Source: Monarcha castaneiventris obscurior (lineage: Eukaryota > Chordata > Aves > Passeriformes > Monarchidae). From it: DNA of 64,000 nucleotides. Each line of letters opens with the position of its first letter. The first letter of the stretch is position 1. The notes under the pieces are model-generated. The model saw nothing but the letters and a program-made list of their open reading frames with translations. It did not search any database and had not been told where the DNA came from. The translations under genes and the position numbers were made by a program. The stretch is from the NCBI GenBank assembly GCA_026261815.1, contig JAMPIT010000894.1:52825147-52889146 (forward strand), in the 5' to 3' direction. This document shows positions 28,113-42,200 of this stretch, one piece after another.

Positions 28113-31100
28113 AAAAAAATTCCTGCTCTCTGTAAAAACAGTTTGGCAGGGCAAACACAACCAGAGGAAAAAAGACATCCTTGAGCTCGCTGTGCAGACC
28201 AAAGAAGCAGAAGTGCACTAGCACTGCCTTCCAGCAAAATTCTTTCTCTGATACAAACTCTAGGAAATCTTGGTACAATCCCTTTCTATTCCATAGCCTT
28301 CTAAATCACTGCTAGTAGCAACATCCAGCTAACTACCCACAGAGAAAGCCTTCTTTGCCAGCTTTTGGGTCACCAGTTAATCCATTTTAAAACCCTGAAA
28401 AATCTCCTAGGGTATCTGATCTTCCTTCCAGAAGGTTTTGTTCCAAACACCTGCCTGGTTTGTTCTTATCTTATTGACATTTTAAGAAAAAATGCACAAA
28501 GGATAGCTCTGCTATGTAATCACAGTAAATGGCAATGAGAAGTTCAATAAAACTTCTGTACCTTGGGGTACAGTGAAATATTAGTGAAGTTCTAAATCCC
28601 AACTATAGTCATACTGTTTGAAATTCCTTCCTCACAATTCATGTTTGGAGCTTTCAGAAGGATGAGCCAGATTGCAATGGCTGGATAAAAAGGAATGGAT
28701 AGTGAGAACAAAAACTGAGAAGTTTAAGCATTAGCAAAGGCTTTGGCATCCTAAAACCAGCATGACTCCAATTCCAGAGAACACACCAGCAAATCACCAA
28801 ACGAGTGCAGAACACAATTCTGAAGATCAACAGCTAATTCCTGGACAGCATGGCATTATTTAGTGCACATACTGAATGAAACACCCTGTATCAGCAAGAA
28901 CTATCAGCCATGTACAATAAATGTGATGACTCAAATGATAAGTATTTATCTGTGTCTCTTCCTAAGAAGTAGTATGAGTAGATATTCTGATGCATCTGAC
29001 CATCTTCTCATTCCTTTTATCTCATCTGCAGTTCTACATAGCAAAGAAATCCTCAAGCCTTCAGGAAGACCTTCACTATCAGAGTTGACATGAATCCCAC
29101 AGTACCCACTACCTTCTCTTTCAATACCACACTAGTGTTGATGGCCACATTTTGTCCAAGTTCCTTATGCTGCTAAAATTCTGGATCTTGTTCTTTGCTG
29201 TTTTACAAGGACACTTTGGCTCAGTCCTGTGAGACATCCTGCCAGGTGCTGCTAGTCAACAACTTACTAAAAATTTCAAATACTCTTACTTTCCATCCTT
29301 CTTCTTTGAATCTTCTCCTATGCACAGAAACTAAAATAATGAAGATGTGGGGTTTCTAAATTAATACACAGGGTGAGAGCTGGGTGCCCAAGCATGATGC
29401 CACTGTGTCATCTGCTGGAGCCCATTTGTGGAACGAGACATGATTGTGATGATGCAGTCAAAATTCATCACTGCTTTAACAATAAAACAGAGGTGCTACA
29501 TACCTGGTTTTGATGAAAATCTCTAGAAAATACCTTATCACTCAATTGGTAGAAATAATTAACCATGGTTTGCTGGACTGATTTTGAATTAATCAGTTCC
29601 GATGCCTATTGTTTTCATATGCAGGTTGTATCTTGAATTTGAAATTAGAATATTACAAACAGTACATTATAATGCAAACAAGGAAAAATATAAAGTTTCT
29701 AAAGAAGAAGTGCTGAAAATTATGGCACCCTCGTAATCCAAGTTGATTTTAAGTGTACTATTATTACCACAGTTAGAGTAAGATCTAGAAAGATATTTCA
29801 TTCCATACACCTGGAAGGGATAGAGAATATTACATGCCAGTTGTATGGAACTCAGGTATAACAAAGGATATGTATTCTCCAAAGGGATGTTTAATCAATT
29901 AACATTCCAAGTAAAGGTTTTACAAGGTGTTCAACTGACTAGAGGTCTTAATTTAATCAAAATAAGTTGCTTTTGTCCTCAGAAGTCAAATAATCTGGAT
30001 AGAAAATCAAATCAATTAGTTCATTTACAAACATTGTGGGACTTCAGGCTGTTAAACAAGCATTTCCAGTTCCAATTCCTAGCTCCCGAGTGGAGTTTTG
30101 GACTTAAGAGTTCAAGAATTGGGGAAGAGGTGGGGAAAGGGGGTTGTGGCATTTTTTTGTTTTTTTTCTATAGACATTAGGTAAAGTAATTTTTAAATAC
30201 TTTGTTGGACCACTAGATAGCAAAGCCTGCCCCCCTGAGTGCATACAGGGAGGGAATTACTAAAAATAATCCTCATTAAAGAATGTTTACATGGCATTTT
30301 CCATGCATCCTAACAGCCAATTAATTTAAGTCATAATTCTGGGCTGTAATATTGAAAAAGAATGTCAACAGCTGCAAGAATTTTTTACAACATATGTAGA
30401 TTGTCAAATGTTCTTTTGTTTACACCTTTATTTTGTGTTCCTGTTCTATAAAGTCACACACTTACAATGTAACAGTAGAGGTAGGTCTTTTACTGTGAAG
30501 AAATCTATCCTTATGCTTTTTTCCTCAAAAATCATTTCTAAAATGTCACACAGTTCACTACTGTTTGTTTGTCATATTAATGCATTTGTCCAAGTTTACA
30601 CAAAATACTGACAAAACCCAGAACTGGCCTGCATTTTATGGTACTTATCTCAGCATCACACTTCAGTTTTTGAATGCAAGCTGCCAAGATCTCAATTGTT
30701 TAAACCAAAGGTTATGCAAAAATGACAGCAACCAAACGATTAGAAGACTTTGGATATTCCATCTTCTTTCTGCTTTAGAAATGACCGTATGCAAAAAATA
30801 ATGAGGCTCTTACAGCCACCCATTCGTAATTTTAATGCAAATTCCTGCAAAATCAAACACTTAGAAGCTTCATAAAATTCCTTTTGGAAACAACAAAACC
30901 AGTTGTCTACATGTCACGTGTCTCCTGGGGATCAAGGCAGCACAGCTTGCTCTGCCTGGGCTTACCACGTCCTGGAAGGGTGAAGTGCAGGGGAAGGAGG
31001 ACCAGAGACCACATTACAGAGGCACTCCTTTTCCTAAAAATGCACATGTGCACGTGTGGCCACGGTGGTACAGTCACTGCAGGGTACAGCAGATCAGCAC

Positions 31101-31769
31101 CATGCAGGATTCTGTCACTTCTGTACATGTAAAATGGCACTCAGAGCAGATGGAGCCCATGTACACACACCCAGCAGTGTTACATATTTATCTATAGGGA
31201 ACTACGGACCTGTGCTGCAATACACTTTATAAACATACATAACAGCTAAGATAAAACCAAAATTCCATGTGTTACTTCCTTATTTTTATAGATCTAAAAC
31301 CTGTAAAAACAGAAGTCACTGATTTCACAGAGCTTATTATATTAGCAAAACGCCTATTCTTTCCAACATGAAAGACTTTTTGGTTTGGTTTGTTTTTTAC
31401 TACCTTTCATCAGTCCACCTCTTTCCCAGCCAGGCTGAAGAGCAACTGCACAGCAGTACAACACAATTCCCAAGCCAGACTTGTTTTATTTACAGCAGTG
31501 AGCAGCGTACAAACACGTCTGCTTTTCATCATGACGACCAAAAATATTCAGAACACAGAGTTATTAGGAGCACTTGGCAACCACAAGGCCACAATTAACA
31601 GTAATGATCACTTCAGAGCAGTCAGAGCTTACCATGTCAACACTCCAAGGAGCTACATGGTTTCAGTGAGATACCTGTGTGTGAGCAAACACAGGGGAGC
31701 ACATCCTGCAGCTCCAGCAAATGTGAGAGAGTTGAAAAAAAGGCCAGCAACAAGGAGACATCTATGAAG

Positions 31770-31802
31770 AGTAAAGCCTGAGTAAAGCCTGAGTAAAGCC
31801 TG
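31770..31802. repeat. 11-bp tandem repeat, three copies
   Basis: AGTAAAGCCTG is repeated three times perfectly. Confidence 0.95.
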
Positions 31803-34800
31803 CTCCAGCTGCCCAACAGCTCAGAGACCCATCTGGGATGGGTGGGTTTGTACCACCTTCCTCATCCATGCCAGGGAGCTGCTCAGGGAAACTCCTCTGT
31901 GAGCCCCAAAGCTCCTCCTCCAGCCAGAGGAGCTGCTGGAGCCACTGCTTACATGTAGTTCTGCTTATTCTTGTATTAAAACCAACACCCCGCTGTCATT
32001 TGATATTTGTATAAAATGTGACGCAAAGACCCTTAAAACAAGGCTGAACCTGCTCTGGTAACTGCACAGAATTGTAACTAAGGCATAAACAATACCCCCA
32101 CACCCTGCAGTCTAGAAATCTAGTTGTATCTATAGCAAGTTATACCAAGAGGAAGTAGGATGCCATCACATTTTTATTCCAGCATTTTTGATCCCTTTTC
32201 ATGTTAGCAGCAAGAGACCTAGAGCAAACCAGGGGATTCCCTGCAACCAGAGCCCTCCAGATGCATGGTGGAAACACTCATTCACTCACACTCTGAACAG
32301 GCTGCTCTGACCAGAGTAAGACGTGGGGATTATTTTGACTTCTACTTCCTACTGGGTTTATATTGAAGTGCATACATTTCTCTCTGTAGCAGACATGGAT
32401 CTCTGGATCACCCCTGTGCTCATGCACATGCACATGTTATACATTGAGGGGAGGAGGAAGTGTGTGAACACCACATGTTTTGGAAGCCAGGAGGGAGGGG
32501 AGGGAAGTTGAAGGCAGATGCAGGAATGGACAGCACACCATGGGACTGTCATTTCTGCTAACCCCTCTCTTTTCCTTTCCTTAAGTAACTCTCTTGTGCA
32601 ATAGTTATGCAGGGCAGGTCCATGCAGAAGTCACGATTAACAGAAGTAGGGTCTCGGAAGTCTGCAGGACAACAGCAATTTAGGAATTTCCCTGCCACAC
32701 ACGAGCTCATTCCTGAACAGCACTGCTGGCACAGCCCCAGCATGAAAAGCAGCCATGGTTTTCTGCTGCCTGGTCATCAAAAACCCATCCTTGCTAAAAC
32801 CACAGAGGCCGTTTAGCACAGCTGGACACAACCCCCCTGGGGCATGGACACACAGGCAGAACCAGCCAGGGTTCTCGCTGGGACACCACTGATGTCCCCA
32901 AGGATGCACCAAGGAATTCCCTGCACATTGTCACCTACACAGGGAGAGTCCTGGCCTGAAGAATGGTTACTGCCATGGCAAAGGGATCACCTCCCTGAGA
33001 CCTGCAGTGCAGGGAATGCTGAGTGGCCTTCCAGCAGGGTTAGGAAAGCTGACAGTGCTGTGACAGCATTGCTGTGACACACACACCTACCCCATGACAG
33101 ACACGCACAGGCAGCCCTGCAAAGGAAGAAACTCTGCTTTCTGAGCTTCACTAAGAGATGCCCTTGACTGGAATTTTCCAGGACTCTGTGGCCACCCTAT
33201 GACCTGGGATGAGTATAACAAACAGTATGTTCCTCAGAGTGAAGAAAGGAAAAATGAAAACCGATCAACAATACAATCTTTTACAGTGTATTTCCATTTT
33301 TTTTCTAGAGAAAGTATGCAAGCACTAGCAGTTCAGTATCAGTGCAATGATATTCTGGTACTGTGCAATCTCTTGGGAAAAAGACATTATCAGAAAGATT
33401 CAGGAACAGCAACTTTTTTTATTAAGTCCAGAATATTATAGGTGGACCCCTAAAAAGTCAGCAGGATGATAAAGCTGTTATTTCTACTTTTTGGGAATCA
33501 TGTATCAGAGAAACCATATGATGTGACCAAAAAAACCCCTACCAAAATCATGTTCAGCACAATACAGAATGAAATATGGAAGCTTGAAGCCAAAGCCTTA
33601 AACATTGGAATCTCTTTTTTTTTCTCCACTTAAACAATACCATGACTACATCTAACATGATGAGAAAGATCAAACTGGTAATAACTGATGAATTAATAGA
33701 ATTAAGTGTAGCCCTGTTAAACCCCCATGATTTCTCTCCATATCAGATTTTCTATGTTTTAAAATACCTTTAAATATTTTCAAATAGTGCTGTTTTTCAA
33801 ACATGAATTCTGAGACTCTGCTTCCAGGAATGCAAGTCAAACTGAGTAACAAAAGATAGGTCATGAAATAAAAGTCCAAAAGGAGAGAAATCTACTGTAA
33901 CCCTCCAAAATAAAGATGTTTAGCAACATAGTTTTCAACATAAAATATGAGAAATGCTAGTTCATGTAACCTTCACATTGCCAAGAATTTGAATCATATG
34001 ACACACACACCGAGCTGATTTTCTCTCAGGAATAATAAAATCTTTCTTGTTATTGGACAGTGTTTGCAAACCTCTGAATTCTGAGAACTGACTGATAGGT
34101 TTTTAAACTTTATCTGGTGGCACGTTATAACACAAAAGTTATTTGCCTAAGAAAAATAAATTTAATATTATTTATAGAATGCCACTGTCTTTAATTTTGC
34201 TTATCAAAGTTTCTTTCACAACACACTGCGTAGTAAGTGCTACAAAGAGGTCCTTATTACACTGAAGCGATACAGAAGAATCACAAGCAAAGTTCTAGAG
34301 GCAAAATAAATCAATATTATCTTCCATCTGCTTTTGGCCAATGTTGGAGAACAGGTCATGGCCCAGATGTGCCTTTGTTGAAACCCAACACAGGTTACAT
34401 GTTTAATTTTGTCCTGCTTGCTACTAAGACTTCCAACAGTTGTGTTTCACACTGTATATTACAAGTATACTTTTAGAATATCCAGTATAATCTATTTGAA
34501 AATAAAGACAAACATCTGGTGACTGCCACTTTGAAAAGCCACAGTGATCTATCAGAAACTACCTAAAGCTCTAAAACAATGACTAATTAGTCTACTATTA
34601 AAGATATTCTCTCAGTTATAGTGGTACTACATGGATCTATTCACACAGATGTGACACTGGAGCAGGTCCTAAACCAGCATCAATGACTGTGCAACTCTCA
34701 AATCCCATCACAGGAAGACCTCACTCCTTTCCTGCAGCTGAAGACCAGAATTTTGAGAGTATTTACGTATTTATCAGTTTTATGCACATTTTTCCCCATC

Positions 34801-36825
34801 TAACCACATTTAGATTAAGAATCCAGATGTCTGGGGCAGATGTGTTTTCCAATTTGACTCACATTTGCCAAACAAAAGCATTAATATGCAGTTAGGCAAT
34901 ATTGCTGACCAACATCTTTCAGAGGCAGTGTTGTACCGCAACATCCTGGAGCTCCTCCTTTGAGATGAAAACTTTGATCTGTTCCAACTACCCAAGGAAG
35001 GAGTCTCACAGTCCTGCATTATCTGAAGAGAATCTTTTCCCAGAAATAATTTTTTTTAGGAAGACTTATTGCTACTGTTAAATATTTTATGCAAATTGTT
35101 TCTAGTATCTTTTTAATATGAAAATTGTTTCAGATTATCAAATATCATCCCCACAGTGTCTTCAGGCCTCTTCTTGCCTTTACTACCACTTTATCAAATT
35201 AGGTGCTGCTTCATTTCAAAATACACTGTTCACTTGCTGCTGCCAGAAGAAAGTCAGGGAGAACTGAAATTCTGGATAAGTCGTGATTGCAATAAATGAA
35301 TGGAGAAGTATGCAAATTGAGCCATGATTTCTAAAGAAGTGTTGAAAATACAGTGTGTTGCTGAAAATGTAATTGCATAGCAGTGTTTCCCTGCTAAAAA
35401 AAAAGGCTTTTCAGTTGCAAAAAAAAATTAGGCATTTGTTTTCTGAGGTGTCAGCAAAGGTCATTATAGAAAATTTAAACAGAAAGTAAAACGTTTGAAA
35501 GAACAATTTACGTGCAACTGCAAATTTTTTTGAGGTAACCACAGCAGAGAAAAGCAAGTAGGAATAAAATAGTGTCTAGAGCTATAAATTCACATTTTTA
35601 TCTGTTTGGTATCTGTTTGAATGAACTGAATTGTCAATATATTAAGCTTTCACAACACTGCAGATGTTTTTAACAGTAATTAAGTCATATAACGTATGGA
35701 ACAGAACATAATGCTTCTGCTCCTCTATCAAAGGCATTAATCACTACAGTAAGACAGGCTGATTTAAATGTTTGCCACAGTACATGATTTATCAGGGGAA
35801 AAAGCCTTTCCCAGGGCATGACAATAAAGTTTTCAGCAAGTGGTCAGTGACGACTCTGAGCAGAGATAAAAGGAAGTAACTGGGGATTTAACTGCCCTCA
35901 TCAGAAGATATCTGCTTTAATGAATGTAATTTCCATGTAATTTCAATCTTCCTTACTACTAAAATCCATCAGAAATACTTCTCCCATTTCCATTTCAGCA
36001 GCAGTAATTGTCAATACTTCTCAAATACAGGAATGCAAGTTTTTAACATTTCAGTACTGACTTGCTGCATCATACCTGACTTCAACTGTATTTGTAAGGC
36101 CCCCTACAGTCTACCACAGCTGCTAAGTAAGACAGATTAATATGAAACTCTAACATACTATTCCACAGATCATAGGCCTGTTAAAATTGGAAGGTTCTAC
36201 CTGTTATCAGCTGAAAGAAGAACAGTTTGAAAGAATGCCTCTCTTGGACTGAGAGAACTCAAGCTGACAACCCCCAGAGATGTGGCAAGCCCAAGTTTTG
36301 CCATCTCTAGAGAAATTGGTAAAATACCACTCTCACTTCCTCCCAGTTGCAAAATGGCTAGATCAGATACTTGGGGAAATACAGCCTATGTAACTGCTCA
36401 CTAAGATAAAATAGCAATTCACTTGAAGCAATAGTAGGAGTATTTTATTTCCCTTCCTTAATCTCTTCTCCAGCCCTGTGGTAGCAGACAGATATGAGAC
36501 CAGCAATAATATACATGGTGGGATTATTACAAGCATTTTGTTAACACACTGCTCTTCATGCACAAAATGAGTATAGAGAAGCTCTGAAAAAGGATCTGAC
36601 CTTTACTTTTACGGACTGCAGTAAAACAAGAGAACAGATTCTATCAAATGAAAAAACCTGACACTAAACAATCAGAAAAATCTGGAGTAGCAGTGGAGGG
36701 CTCTGCATTGGACTAGCAGAGTGCAATCTTCCTGATTTTGTAACACACAGCACTTCACAGCAAGACAAATAATTCAGTCCAAAAGACACTTTGCAGAAAT
36801 GGCCAGCCTGCATCTCTTGAAATTC

Positions 36826-36928
36826 TTAGATTTTTGTGTCTTTTAACAGACACTGCTTAAATTACTTGGTTTTACAACCTGCAGCCAAGAGAATTCACGT
36901 GTCTACAGCAAAACGCCGACTGGCTGAG
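36826..36928. repeat. 100-bp direct repeat, left copy
   Basis: Starts TTAGATTTTTGTGTCTTTTA and ends GCTGAG. It matches 37908-38009 at about 90% by eye. It lies 190 bp before the CCCTT satellite. Confidence 0.95.
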
Positions 36929-37119
36929 TTTGTGACAATTCACCTTATCAGTTTGCAACAATTTGCTTCACCATCAGCAGAGGTTTGGGGGCTGGAGAGC
37001 ATCAGATTTCCCACCTGGAGGAGCCGGTGAGACTGGTGTGCTCCAGGGCAAACCATGGCACTGGAGCTTGCTGCACACACATCCCCACTCAGCCCAGTGT
37101 GGACTCTGGGCTCTGCCCA

Positions 37120-37654
37120 CCTTCCCTTCCCTTCCCTTCCCTTCCCTTCCCTTCCCTTCCCTTCCCTTCCCTTCCCTTCCCTTCCCTTCCCTTCCCTTCC
37201 CTTCCCTTCCCTTCCCTTCCCTTCCCTCCCTCCCTTCCCTTCCCTTCCCTTCCCTTCCCTTCCCTTCCTTCCCTCCTTCCCTTCCTTCCTTCCCTCCCTT
37301 CCCTTCCCTTCCCTCCCTCCCTTCCCTTCCCTTCCCTTCCTTCCCTTCCCTCCTTCCCTTCCCTTCCCTTCCCTTCCTTCCCTTCCCTCCCTTCCCTTCC
37401 CTTCCTTCCCTTCCCTCCCTTCCCTTCCCTTCCCTTCCCTTCCCTTCCTTCCCTTCCCTCCCTTCCCTTTCCCTTCCCTTCCCTTCCCTTCCCTTCCCTT
37501 CCCTTTCCCTTCCCTTCCCTTCCCTTCCCTTCTTCCCTTCCCTTCCCTTCCCTTCCCTTCCCTTCCCTTCCCTTCCCTCCCTTCCTTCCCTTTCCCTTCC
37601 CTTCCTTCCCTTTCCCTTCCCTTCCCTTCCCTTCCCTTCCCTTCCCTTCCCCTC
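37120..37654. repeat. CCCTT pentanucleotide satellite (AAGGG on the SBF2 transcript strand)
   Basis: About 535 bp of CTTCC/CCCTT units. The first 100 bp or so are perfect, then variants appear (CTTCCTTCCC, CCCTCCC, TTTCCC) with a higher-order feel. The plus strand is all pyrimidine, so the SBF2 pre-mRNA strand is all purine (AAGGG). Long open frames in all frames here (for example 36963-37796) only reflect absence of stop codons in the repeat. Confidence 0.98.
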
Positions 37655-37907
37655 TTGGATCACCCTCTGTGTGCCTCCAGCCCCAGCAGGATTTCAGTCT
37701 GCATCTTGCAGAAGCCACTGGGAACATGCAATAACATTAACAGAAAAATCTGGTGGTAGGACTGAGGCAGCTTCTACAATTCCAGTAGTTCAGTGAGGTC
37801 TTAAAGCCATACTGCAACCTAACTCTCCCCCAAAAACCCCATCAATAATTAATGTGGTATTTCCCTAAAGCTTGACTACATCTCCAGTTAAGACCACATT
37901 TCTTAAA

Positions 37908-38009
37908 TTAGATTTTTGTGTCTTTTAACAGACACTGCTTAAATTACTTGGTCTATGACCTGCAGCTAACAGAATTCCTGTGTCTACAGCAAAATGCTGA
38001 CTTGCTGAG
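37908..38009. repeat. 100-bp direct repeat, right copy
   Basis: Same orientation as 36826-36928, with about ten differences and a 1-nt indel. It lies 250 bp after the satellite. The sequence outside the two copies does not match clearly. Confidence 0.95.
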
Positions 38010-40096
38010 TCCCCCTGCAGCAAGGGCAAACTTAAGTAAGTTCTTGATAATGTGCTTTTTTCTTGAATTGATACAGGGAAGCTCTGAAATGTCAAAATTT
38101 ACACGTTGTTTCAAATAACACACTTGAGCAAAGTGCACAGACAAACTGCAAATCATGTTTTTATCTCAATAAATAACTTCACATGTCATAAAAGTAGATG
38201 TTAAAAATACTTGCTTCTAATTCGCTGCCCAGTGTCAGGAGTTCAGATATTTTCATGTTGGCCAAGCTTATTCCTGAGAAATGAAAACTTTCATTTCATA
38301 TTTTCAAAGATATGAAAATATTGTTGGGGGGAGGGGAAGGCATAGAAACTGTGCCTCCTTATTTGATCTCTTTCCCCTGAATGATTTGAGTTATATTTGC
38401 TAGTTTGATTAAGGAAAAACAAGCCTATTTTAATTTCAGTAACCCTTCAGACACATTGATTTCCTTGAACTTAAGCTCCTTCTTGGGCCTTCAAATCACC
38501 AGGATGGAAAAAAAGTTTTTCTTCCAGAGCAAAATTGGCTTTTATTATTTTATTAAAAGCTGATGTCAGTATTTCTTTCTTCAGAAAGCCAAATTTCATT
38601 TTCTTCTGATACCAGTTTTCTACTAAGATAAAAAAATAAAGGGGATTTGTATATTGTTCCTATTGTCTAAAAACATCTGGATTCTTTTTTAACCCAGGAA
38701 TGATCAAAAAAGTAGAAGTAAAATCTGTGACACATCTAAACAACCCTGCTTTCTGGTTTGAAAGAAAATTTCTAACTCTGGAACACACAGCAGGTGCAAT
38801 ATTCCATTAGTCATGATTTTGGACAGAGAAATCGAGTTTCAAAGATAAATTCAATTTTTCTTCCAACTCTAAGGCTAAATTTAGGGCTTGGAAAAGGTGA
38901 AGACCTGTGCCAAAAAGTAGATTCTACATGCTGTGTAATTTTAGCCAGTCAACTTCAGTTTTCATTTGCTGACTGCATGTAATTTTGCTCCTAAGACCAC
39001 TGCTCAAAGATGAACTTCTTTCACAACAGCAGAAAAATATCTTACTGTGAACAATCAAGAAATGCAACACAACAAAACTTGCATTTGATGGTGACCTGAG
39101 GTAGCATTTGCTCAGTCAGTGTTAATTTATTTCCACACTCCAGTGAAAGCTGCATTTAGCACCCGCCTTTTAAAAACTGTGGGTCAACAAACTGCAGCAA
39201 AACAATTTAGGTGGTTTTTAGGTTAGAGGAGAGAGAGATTCAAATACTAGGGCCTCCATCAAATCCAAAATTTGAGACAATAACTTAGACAGGGTCAACA
39301 AAAGAGAAATTATAACCAAATGCGATCACATTACAAATTAAGAAAAATACTATTACATTCTCAGACAGCAGACTGAAAACATGTAAGACTATAAAATATT
39401 TCAGATGATGAATTGAGAACAAGTGAAGGTAAAACAGACCAATTATTGGAATAAAAGTCAAAAGAAGTCCCCCACATATTTTGCTTTCATATGTAGCTGC
39501 CACCACATGCTGATGCTTATTCAGCACACAATAATTTGTCAGTTGAATTAACTTTGGAGATGAACTGCAAACACTTGCAGCGAGCCTCTGACAAACTAAA
39601 ATGCCACTGTGACAAGCAGAACTGCCACCATGAGCCACAGAAGCAGAAAACATGTTTTCTTCTTAAATTATGTGATGACAAAGACTACAAACTTTGTTCT
39701 TTTTAACTGAGCAGTGGATGATAGAACTTTTAGGAACTCTGGGTTGAAAATGACTCGGAAAAGCCAAGATCCACTCATTTAAAAAAGCACTTCAAGCCAT
39801 TAAGTTATATAATTTCAATACTTACCAAAACTAAATTGTATCTAAATTATTAATAATGGGAACAATTTTCTTTCTGATTGTCATATCAGGCAGATCTGTA
39901 CACCCCTGAGTGTTTTGTCCTTTATTCTTTCACCAACAAAATATCTAAAATCCACCATCAAGTAGTATCCACTACATCACTGTAGGACCTGGGCCAGTAA
40001 TTGAATTATTTTGCTTGTCCACAGCCCTCTAAGCAATTTTGCTTATCCTAATAAGAAGTGAAAGACAATCAAGGCCAAAGCCTTGCCACACTGTAC

Positions 40097-40246
40097 CTGC
40101 AAAGCACAGTTCATCATTCTCACAATGTAGTCAAACTGCTGATGGTCCAGGATGGCTCGGTTTTCCTTAACGTGCTGCCCCAGCTCCTGGGTCAGGCAGT
40201 GCCGAGCTGCCTTGCCTTTCAGGGCTCTCAGAGCTGCAGGCAGGGT
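40097..40246 (-). CDS. SBF2: SBF2 exon, linker region
   Basis: The 150-nt exon has 50 codons in phase 0. It encodes [40 protein letters not shown] and [10 protein letters not shown]. The [34 protein letters not shown] pattern is strongly conserved in SBF1/SBF2. The acceptor is TTCTTCTCTGCAG and the donor is CAG/GTACAG. It is the last exon of the compact ten-exon cluster; the next coding exon downstream is 22.4 kb away. Confidence 0.97.
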
Positions 40247-41755
40247 CTGCAGAGAAGAACATCTCACTTTATGGAAATGAAATTAAATGGCACTACTCAT
40301 ACTAAACAGCATTCATTCATTTTTTATTAAGACACTGCAAGTGACAGTAAAGAACGATTTTGGAAATCGCCCATTAGCTTGAATATCCAACTTTCACATA
40401 ATGGTTGATTTAGCCTGAGTTACCAAGTACTAAATTTCCCCCCCTTTTTTTTCACCCAAATGCATTAAACAGCATTTCTCACTTACATCTGTAAATAGGA
40501 ATCATTTAAAATGGACAGGCATTGAATGGATGTGAAATCAGAAATGGATTGTTGTGGATGAAAGAAGTGCTCTGTTCTGTACAGCCAGGCCAGGACTGCA
40601 GTTTGCCTATCAGGGCTGACCAGCACGTTTTCTGATAAGCAATGAATGACAAATGGGTTTAGAAGTGGCATAGCTCTCATAGCAATGAGGCCACTAGGCT
40701 GTCATGCAGTTCATCCCAAACCAGTGCCAACAGAATATTTATATCAAAGTTTGAAAGATGCAGCAAATGCTACAACAGTGTTTATCAGCTGTGGCCCTTT
40801 AGACTGGAGGTAACACGTAAGTCAGAAGAGGCAGCCTACTGGCTAAGGACAAATTTACCATATATAGGGACAAAAAACCCACTGAACTTTCCCAAATGCC
40901 TGGAAATTGAAAGAGGTTAGAAACTACTGTGCTCTGCTTGGGTTAAAACTATTAAAGAGTTACACACTTTATTAGCACTTTTCCCATGTGCATTTTGACA
41001 CCATAACCCAAGCAAAGGTCATTTTCTATCTTGATCTGCACAGCCTCAGAGATACACAGGTGATACTTCCCTGAGAAATCAAAAAATTTCTTAAAATAAT
41101 TTTACACTCATTTTCAGATGTAAAATTAGATTTGATTGTAAGTTTGAGTGATTGTTCTGGAATCAGTAACTGAAAACTCTATGAACAGAATCTACAAAAC
41201 CAGGCAACTTCTTAATGAAGAGAAAATAAGAATGCCGAGGATGACAACTCAATAGGACATTTCAATGAAGACAGATATGCCAAATATTTATATTCATCTC
41301 TGACTTCTAGCAAATTACTGATTTTTAAAACCAGCAAAGTTGACTGCACTGAAAATTTACCAAAGAGCATTGGCTGTTAAACACTGAAGCACAAATGTAT
41401 GCCCTTTGTTTGCATTCCTCCTAATTAATGCTGCTAGACCAATATGCACCCACCTCTTTTAAAAAAAAATTATGTGGACAATACTACTTATAACAGTAAT
41501 AAATTTTGCAAAAAGGGTTTTCAACTCACCCATGCAGTATTAGAAACAGGTTTTCAAATCAATTTACCTCACAGTACACACAATATTGCACTTAGATTAT
41601 TATTTTTATTGCTTACTTCATTCATTTAAGTGGCCAAAATAATCCTTAACATTTGAAACAAGACTTCAAAATGTATTTTGTGATTAGGCCAGTCTCCACT
41701 TGCTCATTAACAGAACAGAGGGTTATTCGGGAGAATTAAAATTTCATTTTATTAC
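40247..41755 (-). other. SBF2 intron, 1.5 kb
   Basis: AT-rich intron with no recognised repeat or conserved feature. Confidence 0.88.
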
Positions 41756-41865
41756 CTTTTCAGTCTCCAAAAATTTGTTTTCAAAAATGAACGAGATGCA
41801 GTTTCTAACAACTTCCAGCCTTTGAGCACTGTTGAAAACTGTGCTTCCTTTTTCCATTATGGAAA
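41756..41865 (-). CDS. SBF2: SBF2 exon, linker region
   Basis: The 110-nt exon is 2 nt + 36 codons. It encodes [20 protein letters not shown] then [16 protein letters not shown]. The leading TT completes valine with the G from the preceding exon. The [20 protein letters not shown] stretch matches the MTMR13 region between the DENN module and GRAM domain. The acceptor is TCTTTGTTAG and the donor is AAG/GTAATA, weak at +5. It ends in phase 0, joining [15 protein letters not shown]. Confidence 0.95.
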
Positions 41866-42187
41866 CTAACAAAGAGAAAGAAGAATATACATCTGTGAAA
41901 TTACTTCTGCAAGAACCACAAAGAATACCACAAATTTCTTTAAAAAAATAATTACGGAGTCCTCCCTTTTATTCTGTTAAGCAAATACCCTTAGTAGGCA
42001 GATGGGATCACAAGATCCTAAACCTTTGGTTTTCTTATACCATCTGAAGAGGAGAGTGCTCTGAATTTTAACTGGAGTAGCTGATTCTCTTAACTATTTG
42101 TTCTGTTTGTCTCAAACAGGCACAAAGAGATTATAACCTGTAACATACTGGTGAAATACATAAATAAATACAAATTAATAATAAATA

Positions 42188-42200
42188 TGTGTGTGTGTGT
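42188..42200. repeat. short TG microsatellite
   Basis: About six TG units directly before TCTGCAG. Confidence 0.85.

Larger units (their letters stand above)
17688..40096 (-). other. SBF2 intron, 22.4 kb
   Basis: The largest complete intron in the window. It carries a CR1 copy (18934-19434), a decayed plus-strand CR1 remnant (25850-26240), an unidentified minus-strand coding-like patch (about 26450-27010), and minor tandem repeats at 28075-28112 and 31770-31802. It also carries the CCCTT satellite (37120-37654) with flanking 100-bp direct repeats. The stretch at 30880-33150 is GC-richer than its surroundings but I recognise nothing in it. Confidence 0.9.

Noticed and set aside
36963..37796. 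Several open frames of 212-277 codons rich in FPSLP or GREGK units
   Set aside because: They are the CCCTT/AAGGG satellite, which lacks stop codons in every frame. There is no gene evidence.
39285..39653. 122-codon minus-strand open frame with hydrophobic C-terminal half
   Set aside because: No recognised homology or splice signals, and AT-rich hydrophobic codons are expected by chance. It lies in the 22.4 kb intron.
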